Assembly (NCBI GenBank): GCA_045544655.1
Contig: JAZPZL010000225.1
Coordinates: forward strand, 1 to 8,520
Direction of reading: 5' to 3'
From: RGIG5579 sp045544655
Lineage (GTDB): Bacteria; Bacillota; Clostridia; Oscillospirales; SIG627
Length of the DNA stretch: 8,520 nucleotides
Shown piece after piece: positions 1 through 6,547 of the stretch. Under the pieces are notes generated by a model. It saw nothing but the letters and a program-made list of their open reading frames with translations. It made no database searches and was not told the origin of the DNA. A program made the translations under genes and the position numbers. Each line of letters begins with the position of its first letter. Position 1 is the stretch's first letter.

Positions 1-1698
1 CAGGCCTTCTCCTCCTTCGATACCTATCTTGCCCCCTTCGTAAAGGTTGATAATCTGAGCTACGATGCGGTCAAGAAGTGCATCGAGTCCTTCATTTACG
101 GTGTAAATACTCCCAGCCGTTGGGGTACTCAGGCTCCCTTCTCCAACATTACCCTGGACTGGACCTGCCCCCACGACCTTGAGGATGAGTACTGTATCAT
201 CGGCGGTAAGCGGGTAGACTTCAAGTACGGCGACTGTAAGGCGGAAATGGATATGATCAACCGCGCCTTCATCGAGACCATGATCGAGGGCGACGCCAAC
301 GGACGCGGCTTCCAGTATCCCATTCCCACCTACTCCATCACCCGTGATTTCGACTGGTCCGAGACTGAGAACAACAAGCTTCTTTTCGAGATGACCTCCA
401 AGTACGGCACTCCCTACTTCTCCAACTACGTAAACAGCGATATGGAGCCCTCCGACGTTCGTTCCATGTGCTGCCGTCTCCGTCTTGACCTGAGAGAATT
501 GAGAAAGAAGTCCGGCGGTTACTTCGGCTCCGGCGAAAGCACCGGTTCCGTAGGCGTCGTTACCATCAATATGCCCCGTATTGCATATCTCTCCGCCAAT
601 GAGGAAGAGTTCTACAAGAGACTGGATCATATGATGGATATTGCCGCTCGAAGCCTGAAGATCAAGCGTACCATCATTACCAAGCTTCTGGACGAGGGTC
701 TGTATCCCTATACCAAGCGTTATCTGGGCACCTTCAACAACCACTTCTCCACCATCGGTCTGGTCGGTATGAACGAAGCCGGTCTGAACGCTAAGTGGAT
801 CGGCAAGGATATGACTCACAAGGAAACTCAGAAGTTTACTCAGGAAGTGCTGGATCATATGCGTGAGCGTCTCTCCGATTATCAGGAGAAGTACGGCGAC
901 CTTTACAACCTGGAAGCTACTCCCGCGGAATCCACCGCATTCCGTCTGGCAAAGCACGACAGAAAGCTTTATCCCGATATCATCTGCGCTTCCGAGGGTG
1001 AAACTCCTTACTACACCAATTCCTCTCACCTACCCGTAGGCTATACCGACGATATCTTTACGGCTCTGGATATTCAGGATGAATTGCAGACCCGCTACAC
1101 CTCCGGTACGGTATTCCACGCCTTCATCGGTGAGAAGCTTCCCGACTGGAAGGCTGCTGCATCCATCATCCGCAAGATCTCCGAGAACTACCGTCTGCCC
1201 TACTATACCCTGTCTCCCACCTACTCCGTATGTAAGGAGCACGGCTACATTGCAGGAGAGCAGTTCAGCTGCCCCAAGTGCGGCAAGGAGACCGAGGTTT
1301 ACAGCCGTATCACCGGTTACTACCGTCCCGTTAAGAACTGGAACGACGGTAAGAGCCAGGAGTACAAGGAAAGAAAGACCTACGACATTGCCAATTCCAA
1401 GCTGACCCACAAGGGACCCTTGTCCGAGGCGGATCACGCTCAGGAAGACGGCGGCGCCTTCCTTGCAGACGGCGTATATCTCTTCGCTTCCGCTACCTGC
1501 CCCAACTGTAAGATCGCAACCCAGCTTCTGGATAAGGCAAACGTTGCTTTCACCAAGGTAATGGCTCAGGAAAACGTAGCGCTCACCGAGGGACTCGGCA
1601 TCAAGCAGGCTCCCACGCTGGTAACCGTCAAGGACGGTAAGACGGAGAAATACGTTTCCGTTCCCGGTGTAAAGAAGTTTATCCAGTCCGCTCAATAA
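1..1698 (+). CDS. nrdD: Anaerobic (class III) ribonucleoside-triphosphate reductase with a fused C-terminal redoxin domain; 5' end cut by the window
   Basis: The reading frame is open from base 1 (565 residues in the window, start off-window) and ends at TAA 1696-1698. NrdD is a cytoplasmic, oxygen-sensitive glycyl-radical enzyme that reduces ribonucleoside triphosphates to dNTPs and is activated by the SAM enzyme NrdG, which is not in this window. Family marks seen: the NTPSRWGTQAPFSNITLDW segment near residues 36-54; MCCRL with adjacent cysteines at window residues 157-158, in the region of the thiyl-radical cysteine; a metal-knuckle pattern C411-x2-H414-x9-C424-x2-C427; and the glycyl-radical motif RITGYYRPV with Gly at codon 1315-1317. 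E. coli NrdD ends about 30 residues after its radical glycine, but this protein continues for 126. The extra roughly 80-90 residues read as a thioredoxin/glutaredoxin-like domain: a short beta strand YLFAS, then CPNC at 1498-1509, and the cis-proline-like QAPTLV. A thioredoxin-reductase-like gene follows. NrdD identity is very sure; the role of the fused redoxin as dedicated reductant is inferred. Confidence 0.96.
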   Translation, partial: QAFSSFDTYLAPFVKVDNLSYDAVKKCIESFIYGVNTPSRWGTQAPFSNITLDWTCPHDLEDEYCIIGGKRVDFKYGDCKAEMDMINRAFIETMIEGDANGRGFQYPIPTYSITRDFDWSETENNKLLFEMTSKYGTPYFSNYVNSDMEPSDVRSMCCRLRLDLRELRKKSGGYFGSGESTGSVGVVTINMPRIAYLSANEEEFYKRLDHMMDIAARSLKIKRTIITKLLDEGLYPYTKRYLGTFNNHFSTIGLVGMNEAGLNAKWIGKDMTHKETQKFTQEVLDHMRERLSDYQEKYGDLYNLEATPAESTAFRLAKHDRKLYPDIICASEGETPYYTNSSHLPVGYTDDIFTALDIQDELQTRYTSGTVFHAFIGEKLPDWKAAASIIRKISENYRLPYYTLSPTYSVCKEHGYIAGEQFSCPKCGKETEVYSRITGYYRPVKNWNDGKSQEYKERKTYDIANSKLTHKGPLSEADHAQEDGGAFLADGVYLFASATCPNCKIATQLLDKANVAFTKVMAQENVALTEGLGIKQAPTLVTVKDGKTEKYVSVPGVKKFIQSAQ

Positions 1699-1712
1699 TT
1701 GATTTAGCAAGA

Positions 1713-1757
1713 AAGCAAAAGGGACAGAAAGTTTACGACTGTTCCTTTTGCTTATTT
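1713..1757 (+). terminator. Hairpin with weak T-tract between nrdD and the reductase gene (terminator, attenuator or processing hairpin)
   Basis: The arms at 1713-1727 and 1739-1753 pair over 15 bp with a single G-U (1723 with 1743), leaving an 11-nt loop. The run after it is only ATTTAG, but the distal arm is itself T-rich (CCTTTTGCTTATTT). As an intrinsic terminator it would be leaky. Between two functionally linked genes it could lower expression of the downstream gene relative to nrdD or protect the 3' end of the nrdD message. No promoter of good quality is seen between it and the next start, which favours partial read-through. Confidence 0.55.
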
Positions 1758-1792
1758 AGAGAAAAAACGAATTGAAACGAGAGGTAAAGAAT

Positions 1793-2704
1793 ATGTATGA
1801 TATCGTGATCGTCGGCGCAGGTCCCGCAGGCTTGACCGCCGCCATTTACGCTCGCCGTGCCAATAAATCCGTGCTTCTTTTGGATAAGGGAGCGTTCGGA
1901 GGACAGATCACCTTTTCTCCCAAGGTGGAAAACTATCCCGGCTTCTCCTCCTGCTCCGGCAGCGAGCTTGCCGATGCCTTCGTAGAGCAGGTGCTTGCAC
2001 AAGGCGCGGACGTAGAGGTGGAAAACGTGGTTGAGATCCGGGAACAGAACGGCAAAAAGCTGGTCATTACCGAAGAGGGAAGTGAATACGAGGCAGGTGC
2101 CGTGATTCTGGCAACCGGAGCCCGTCACCGTCATCTGGGACTGGAAAACGAAGAAAAATTCATCGGAGAGGGAATCTCCTTCTGCGCGGTGTGTGACGGC
2201 GCGTTTTATCAGAATAAGACCGTTGCTTTGATCGGCGGTGGAAATTCCGCTTTGCAGGAGGCGATCCTCCTGTCCGAAACCAGCGAAAAGGTTTACGTGG
2301 TACAGAATCTGGATTTCCTGACCGGTGAAAAGCGCCTGGAGGAGATCCTGCGTTCCCGCAGAAACGTAGAGATCATCACCGGCACCGTGGTTTCCGCCAT
2401 TGCAGACGGAGACGCCTTCCATTCCATTACCTTGAAAAAGGTTGCCACGGGGGAGGAATCCCGTCTTGACGTGGACGGAATGTTCGTTGCCATCGGTCTG
2501 GTTCCCGAGAACGAAGCCTTTGCTCCCCTTGCGGATCTGGATCAAGTAGGATATTTTGATTCTGCTGAGGATTGCCTTACCAAAACGCCGGGTATTTTCG
2601 TAGCAGGTGACTGCCGTAAAAAGGGCGTTCGCCAGGTGACCACCGCAACTGCAGACGGAGCTACTGCCGCAGTTGCCGCTTGTCGCTATCTGGATCTGGC
2701 CTGA
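1793..2704 (+). CDS. trxB: Thioredoxin-reductase-family flavoprotein lacking the NADPH 2'-phosphate site
   Basis: This 303-residue protein has the usual length of low-molecular-weight thioredoxin reductases. ATG 1793 is chosen because GAGAGG sits about 8 nt upstream; a TTG 21 nt earlier is in frame but has no ribosome site and would add residues before the FAD motif. Domains in order: FAD dinucleotide loop GAGPAG (residues 8-13), redox-active CAVC followed by DG (131-134), pyridine-nucleotide loop GGGNSA (148-153), second FAD motif GIFVAGD (about 267-273) and a C-terminal RQVTTATADGATAA helix. Where E. coli TrxB has HRRDGFR, this protein has QNLDFLT (171-177), so all three arginines that hold the NADPH 2'-phosphate are absent. 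It probably passes electrons through its CxxC to the redoxin domain at the end of the NrdD encoded just upstream. The donor may be NADH or another carrier (inference). The family call is firm; the exact substrate pair is not. Confidence 0.92.
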   Translation: MYDIVIVGAGPAGLTAAIYARRANKSVLLLDKGAFGGQITFSPKVENYPGFSSCSGSELADAFVEQVLAQGADVEVENVVEIREQNGKKLVITEEGSEYEAGAVILATGARHRHLGLENEEKFIGEGISFCAVCDGAFYQNKTVALIGGGNSALQEAILLSETSEKVYVVQNLDFLTGEKRLEEILRSRRNVEIITGTVVSAIADGDAFHSITLKKVATGEESRLDVDGMFVAIGLVPENEAFAPLADLDQVGYFDSAEDCLTKTPGIFVAGDCRKKGVRQVTTATADGATAAVAACRYLDLA

Positions 2705-2740
2705 ATGGTTAAAATAAAGTGAACAAAGAGAAAAAAATCC

Positions 2741-2769
2741 TTGACTTACAGAAGAACATCGTGTATAAT
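2741..2769 (+). promoter_or_regulatory. Near-consensus SigA promoter for the dockerin protein gene
   Basis: TTGACT (2741-2746) and a perfect TATAAT (2764-2769) are separated by 17 nt. An A-run at 2731-2737 just upstream resembles an UP element. Transcription would start around 2776, giving a leader of about 46 nt to ATG 2822. No clear terminator is seen between the upstream reductase gene and this promoter, so some read-through from upstream is possible, but the promoter makes this an independent unit. Confidence 0.9.
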
Positions 2770-2821
2770 AAGTCTGTATACTAAGGAAAGTGTCATGCTT
2801 TCTTTAAATAAGGAGAAGATT

Positions 2822-3610
2822 ATGAAAATTTTCAAAAGAATAACGGCAATCGTTTTGGTGGCTTTGTTTGCTTTTTCTCCCTTGATGGGCGGTGCGCTGA
2901 ATTTATTCGGCTTCGCTGTGGATGATATGATCGAGTCTCCTATTCTTCCCATCGTTCCTTCCGATCCGGAAGAGGATTTGGGAATCGTTTATATGTTTGA
3001 TGATGAAGAGCTTACGGCAAAGGTAATTGATTTTACCGATGCTGCTGCAACCTTTGTTGTCATTCCCAATGAAGTAAAAGACGGTGAAAAGACCTACGTG
3101 GTAAATATCATTGCCGGTGCGGCGTTCAGCGCTGCAAGTGAACTGGTGAACGTGGTGATTCCCGAGACGGTCAAGACGATTGAAACTTACGCCTTTGATG
3201 CTTGTGCCAAGCTGGAAAACGTATGGTTCGAGGGTGATAAGGCTACCTTCACACAGATCAACATTGCAGACGGCAACGACGATCTGATCAACGCTCAGAT
3301 CCATTTCGGTGCTTGTATGGAAAGCGCAGGTCCTGCTTTCGTTCACGTTTATGACGATCATAAAGACGCGGAATGTAACGCTTGCGGCAAAGCCCGTGCA
3401 GTCGGCGATGATTTTGTTTACGGTGACCTGGACAAGGACGAGGAGATCACCGTAAACGACGCGATTTACCTTCTGTATCACGTAAACTTTTCCGGAAAGT
3501 ATCCTGTTACGCAGGACGTTGACTACGACAAGTCCGGCGAAGTAGATCTGGAGGACGTTTTCTATCTTCTCTATCATCTCAATTTCCCCGAGCGTTATCC
3601 TTTGAACTGA
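2822..3610 (+). CDS. Secreted dockerin-domain protein with a short BspA-like leucine-rich segment
   Basis: The product is 262 residues. ATG 2822 is preferred because AAGGAG (2810-2815) lies 6 nt upstream and it opens directly onto a signal peptide: basic MKIFKR, hydrophobic core 7-23, possible cleavage after Ala25 or Ala32. An in-frame ATG at 2795 with AAGGAAAG before it is a weaker alternative. A linker of Pro/Asp/Glu residues is followed by a single-to-double LRR_5-type stretch (residues about 80-139: AGAAFSAASELVNVVIPETVKTIETYAF...L.NVWFEG). Next comes HVYD...DAECNACGKAR (175-192), a Cys-pair motif recurrent in Clostridia surface proteins. The C-terminal dockerin has two copies of a calcium loop plus helix, starting at D202 (DLDKDEEITVND, then AIYLLYHVNF) and D234 (DYDKSGEVDLED, then VFYLLYHLNF). 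Dockerins bind cohesins, so this protein is probably exported and docked to a scaffold or surface protein. Its binding or catalytic role is unknown; no enzyme domain is visible. Confidence 0.87.
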   Translation: MKIFKRITAIVLVALFAFSPLMGGALNLFGFAVDDMIESPILPIVPSDPEEDLGIVYMFDDEELTAKVIDFTDAAATFVVIPNEVKDGEKTYVVNIIAGAAFSAASELVNVVIPETVKTIETYAFDACAKLENVWFEGDKATFTQINIADGNDDLINAQIHFGACMESAGPAFVHVYDDHKDAECNACGKARAVGDDFVYGDLDKDEEITVNDAIYLLYHVNFSGKYPVTQDVDYDKSGEVDLEDVFYLLYHLNFPERYPLN

Positions 3611-3618
3611 GAGCCAAA

Positions 3619-3651
3619 CCCCGAAGCTTTGAAAGCTTCGGGGATTTTTTT
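3619..3651 (+). terminator. Strong intrinsic terminator after the dockerin gene
   Basis: A perfect GC-rich inverted repeat (arms 3619-3630 and 3632-3643; the closing bases form the loop, so the effective stem is about 9 bp, CCCCGAAGC with GCTTCGGGG) is followed by a T-tract at 3645-3651. It begins 9 nt after the stop codon, as expected for a Rho-independent terminator. Confidence 0.95.
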
Positions 3652-3699
3652 GCATTTATGGCAAAAAGGGTGATGAATTGTGAATTTTTGGGGAAAGCC

Positions 3700-3728
3700 T
3701 TGTATTTCATTGAAAAATGTATTAAAAT
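3700..3728 (+). promoter_or_regulatory. Candidate SigA promoter for the LCP gene pair
   Basis: TTGTAT (3700-3705) and TAAAAT (3723-3728) are 17 nt apart. The -35 box is weak and the -10 box is 5 of 6. It is the best-spaced pair in the AT-rich gap 3652-3820, downstream of a strong terminator, where a promoter for the next gene is needed. The leader would be about 85 nt and holds no riboswitch-like fold that I can recognise. Other AT-rich hexamers in the gap make the exact site uncertain. Confidence 0.5.
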
Positions 3729-3820
3729 GAAAAGAAAAGGGGAAGAAGGAATTCTTTCCCTAAAATCGTGTATATTAAAATTGCTTTTTCTATAAAAATA
3801 GTAAATGGACGAGGGTTCGT

Positions 3821-5290
3821 ATGGCAAAATTTTTCAAGAATAAAAAAGATGCTGCGCCGGCAAAAAGAACGACGAAGAATAAGCGCTGGAAATCAAAGAA
3901 GAAAATGTGGATCATCATTGGAGTAAGCGTGCTTTCTCTGATCGTTGCCCTGGTGATCGCCGGAATCATTATCTACAACGTGATGGTGGATCGCTACCTG
4001 GAAGAGATCAACGTGGTTACCAAGGAGACGGATCTGGTGTTTGAGACTGAGGTGATCACCTCAGATGACGGAAGTGCCGCAGTCGTGGAGGAACCTGATC
4101 ACAACGGGGAGCTGAATGCGGACAATCTGCCCTTGATCTGCAATACCAAGCACGTGAAGAATTATCTTCTTCTGGCAGTGGACAGCCGTGGAAAGGAAGC
4201 GGGATTGAGCGACAGTATGATCCTCCTTTCCGTCAATACGAAAACGAGAAAGATCGTTCTTTGCTCCTTTATGAGAGATATTTTGGCAAAATACCCTTCC
4301 AAGCCCGAGAATCCCATTGCGGGAAAGTATGCTAAGCTGAATCACGCCCACAGCTACGGCGGACCGGAGCTTACCATGGCGGTGCTGAAGGAAAACTTCA
4401 ATATTGAGGTCTCTCAATATGCCAAGATCAACTTTTCTGCCTTCCGCGATATCGTGGATGCCATGGGCGGTCTGGATATGCATCTTTCTTCTGCCGAGGT
4501 GAACGCCATCAACAGTATTCTTTCCGAGACGATGCAAGAGGCTGCAAACCAGTCGTTGAAGGTTACCTACCGCGATATGCTGAAGAATAAAGGCGCGGGG
4601 ACGTATCATCTCAGCGGCGTACAGGCGCTTTCCCACGCCAGAAATCGCAGAGTGGGTGCCGACTATGCCAGAACCCAGCGTCAGCGCGATTTGATTCAGG
4701 CAATGGCGAAAAAGGCAACGACCCTTTCCTTGACGCAGCTGGACAACCTTTTGACCACCGTCCTTCCTTTGATTACCACCAATATTCCCAAGGACGTGAT
4801 GAAGGATATGATCGGAGATATTCCTTCCTATCTGACCTATGATATTCAAAGCACCCGCGTTCCCGGTGACGGAATGTTTACGGAAAAGAATTATAATCTG
4901 ATCCCCGATCTTCAGAAAAACTGCTTTGCTCTGTACGAATTGATCTACGGAGAAAAGGCACCCGGTGCTCCCAGCGGAAGCAAGCCCTTGACGACCAAGC
5001 AGAATTCTGCTGTAGGAAAAGATCCCGTCAAGAAGACCACCACAACCACCTCGTCCCTTACAACGACTACGACACAGACACCGGAGCCCGTATTGCCTGA
5101 GGTTCCCGAGCTTTCCTCCACGCCGACTACGACCACGGCTGCGAATGGTACTGTATCGACCACAACGAAGGCATCGGTTTTCACAACGACCACGAAAAAG
5201 GCGGAGACACCGCCTCAAGCTTCCTCTTCCGTATCTACGACCACAACCGGGACTTCTCAGGAAGAATCGGATGAAAACAAACAGAATTGA
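3821..5290 (+). CDS. LytR-CpsA-Psr (LCP) family cell-wall glycopolymer ligase with a threonine-rich tail
   Basis: The product is 489 residues; ATG 3821 follows GAGGG with proper spacing. LCP proteins are membrane-anchored phosphotransferases that move undecaprenyl-phosphate-linked glycopolymers (teichoic acids, capsule and similar) onto peptidoglycan outside the cell. Seen in order: a Lys/Arg-rich cytoplasmic N-terminus (1-28), one membrane span (about 30-52), a linker, then the LCP core with DSR (121-123), the MRD motif (151-153), NHAHSYGG (from 174), and HARNRR followed by ARTQRQR (from 272). These match the conserved acidic and arginine residues that bind the pyrophosphate and metal in the family. 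The core ends near YNLIPDLQKNCF. A tail from about residue 406 contains six runs of 3-5 threonines with Pro, Ser and Lys, looking like a wall-spanning or glycosylated stalk. A paralogue lies 68 nt downstream, so the two probably share a transcript. Family is sure; the glycopolymer is unknown. Confidence 0.94.
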   Translation: MAKFFKNKKDAAPAKRTTKNKRWKSKKKMWIIIGVSVLSLIVALVIAGIIIYNVMVDRYLEEINVVTKETDLVFETEVITSDDGSAAVVEEPDHNGELNADNLPLICNTKHVKNYLLLAVDSRGKEAGLSDSMILLSVNTKTRKIVLCSFMRDILAKYPSKPENPIAGKYAKLNHAHSYGGPELTMAVLKENFNIEVSQYAKINFSAFRDIVDAMGGLDMHLSSAEVNAINSILSETMQEAANQSLKVTYRDMLKNKGAGTYHLSGVQALSHARNRRVGADYARTQRQRDLIQAMAKKATTLSLTQLDNLLTTVLPLITTNIPKDVMKDMIGDIPSYLTYDIQSTRVPGDGMFTEKNYNLIPDLQKNCFALYELIYGEKAPGAPSGSKPLTTKQNSAVGKDPVKKTTTTTSSLTTTTTQTPEPVLPEVPELSSTPTTTTAANGTVSTTTKASVFTTTTKKAETPPQASSSVSTTTTGTSQEESDENKQN

Positions 5291-5358
5291 TCCGAGATAC
5301 AGAGAAGAAAAAAGCGGACGGATGCTCTTGAATCCGTTCTATAAAAGCTGGTGAGATT

Positions 5359-6510
5359 ATGAAGAATGAAGAGACTTTGAGCAAAAGCTCTGTGGAGAAA
5401 AGCAAAAAAGATCGCGTTTTGAGGATCATCGGGATCGTGCTTTGCGTGATTTCCGTACTCGCTCTTTTGGGCTTTGGAATCTACCACGGCGTTTTGAATT
5501 ACTATTTGAATAAGATCAATATCGTCACCGAGGAAGAGGAGATCAGCTTCGTAACCCAGCGCTTGGAGGAGGAGCTTCCGGAGCCGACGGAGACCGAAGA
5601 AGAGACCGTAACGGAGGAGGCTCCCGTTGAGGAGGAGATCGACCTTCACGGAACCTTTGGAACCGGCACCCTTCCCTTGATCTGCGATACGAAAAAGGTG
5701 ACCAATATTCTGCTTCTCGCTACGGATTCCCGACAAAAAGGGGGCGCAGGCAGAAGCGACGTTATGATGCTGGTGAGCATCAATCAGGAAACGGGCAAGA
5801 TCGTGCTTTGCTCCTTTCTCAGAGATTTGTACGCTCATTATCCGACGGAGCCGAAAAACCCCATTAACGGCGGATACGATAAATTGAATCACGCGCATGC
5901 ATACGGCGGTCCTGCTTTGACCATGGCGGTACTCAAGGAAACCTTTAATATTGACGTGAAGCATTACGTAAAGGTGGATTTTTCTGCCTTCGTTCAGGTC
6001 GTCAACGCCATTGGCGGCGTAGACCTTTATCTGACTGCAGCAGAGGTTCAGCATATCAATCGCTATGAGGTTGCCAATGCCAAGGAGAGCCATTTGACCG
6101 GATATACCCCCGCGCCCTTGCAGGCGGTTGCGGGAACTCACCATCTGAACGGCGTACAGGCTCTTGCCCATGCAAGAAACAGAAGCATCGGATCTGATTT
6201 TCAGAGAACTCAGAGACAGCGTACCGTGATCTCTGCCATCGTCAGCAAAGCGAGCAATTTGTCCCTTTCTCAGATCAACAATTTGCTTGACGTATTTCTT
6301 CCCCTGGTTACCACCAATATGCCCAAGGAAAAGATGAAGGATATGATCGGAAAGCTTCCTGCAATGCTTGGATATTCCATTGAGAGTACCAAGATCCCTT
6401 TGGAAGGAACTTACCAATCTATTCGCTACAATTTGATTCCCGATCTGGAAAAAAATTGCTTCCCCCTTTACGAGCAGATCTACGGACAGCCGCCGGCTGT
6501 CGTATCGTAA
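5359..6510 (+). CDS. LytR-CpsA-Psr (LCP) family protein, tandem paralogue with acidic linker and no tail
   Basis: The product is 383 residues; ATG 5359 has GGTGAG just upstream. The topology matches its neighbour: basic N-terminus, single membrane span (about 20-42), extracytoplasmic catalytic domain. Motifs are DSR (123-125), LRD (154-156), NHAHAYGG (from 177) and HARNRS then RTQRQR (from 271), so the catalytic and ligand-binding residues look intact. Long stretches are shared with the upstream LCP protein (for example the sequence around LTMAVLKE and the C-terminal YNLIPDLEKNCF), indicating a tandem duplication. Differences are a strongly Glu-rich linker after the membrane span (about 56-95: repeated EEE, TEEE), an insertion near ESHLTGYTPAP, and an end directly after the core (QPPAVVS) with no threonine tail. 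It is the last gene before a strong terminator. Likely job: wall attachment of a glycopolymer, with overlapping or distinct specificity from its partner. Confidence 0.94.
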   Translation: MKNEETLSKSSVEKSKKDRVLRIIGIVLCVISVLALLGFGIYHGVLNYYLNKINIVTEEEEISFVTQRLEEELPEPTETEEETVTEEAPVEEEIDLHGTFGTGTLPLICDTKKVTNILLLATDSRQKGGAGRSDVMMLVSINQETGKIVLCSFLRDLYAHYPTEPKNPINGGYDKLNHAHAYGGPALTMAVLKETFNIDVKHYVKVDFSAFVQVVNAIGGVDLYLTAAEVQHINRYEVANAKESHLTGYTPAPLQAVAGTHHLNGVQALAHARNRSIGSDFQRTQRQRTVISAIVSKASNLSLSQINNLLDVFLPLVTTNMPKEKMKDMIGKLPAMLGYSIESTKIPLEGTYQSIRYNLIPDLEKNCFPLYEQIYGQPPAVVS

Positions 6511-6547
6511 AAAAGAACCCGTTTCATTTGAAACGGTCTCTTTTTTT
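6511..6547. terminator. Bidirectional intrinsic terminator between convergent genes
   Basis: CCGTTTC (6519-6525), loop ATTT, GAAACGG (6530-6536), with an A-run at 6511-6514 on the left and T-run 6541-6547 on the right that extend pairing beyond two mismatches. Read on the plus strand it ends the LCP operon immediately after its TAA. Read on the minus strand the A-run becomes a T-run, so it also ends the HD-domain gene, whose stop lies 8 nt away. Confidence 0.93.

Noticed and set aside
1030..1710. Minus-strand open frame (226 codons) opposite the nrdD 3' end
   Set aside because: Antisense shadow; the plus strand encodes the glycyl-radical and redoxin motifs here.
2903..3655. Minus-strand open frame (250 codons) opposite the dockerin gene
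   Set aside because: Shadow of a gene with signal peptide, dockerin, promoter and terminator all on the plus strand.
3737..3760. Imperfect inverted repeat around GGGGAAG ... CTTTCCC in the LCP leader
   Set aside because: The pairing needs a bulge and leaves almost no loop. Not enough to support an operator or riboswitch.
3658..3795. 45-codon plus-strand frame (ATG GCA AAA AGG ...) in the gap before the LCP genes
   Set aside because: It lies immediately after a strong terminator, overlaps the candidate promoter, has no ribosome site and is explained by AT-rich chance openness.
4061..5218. Long open frame on the minus strand (about 385 codons) opposite the first LCP gene
   Set aside because: It is the antisense shadow of a clear LCP gene with conserved motifs. 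The translation is Arg/Gly/Leu-rich without recognisable domains.
5318..5337. Small inverted repeat ACGGAT / ATCCGT between the two LCP genes
   Set aside because: Only 6 bp with an 8-nt loop and no T-run. Too weak to call a terminator, and the genes look cotranscribed.
5257..6417. Long open frame on the minus strand (about 386 codons) opposite the second LCP gene
   Set aside because: Same register of antisense openness as in the paralogue, caused by shared codon usage. No independent family features.
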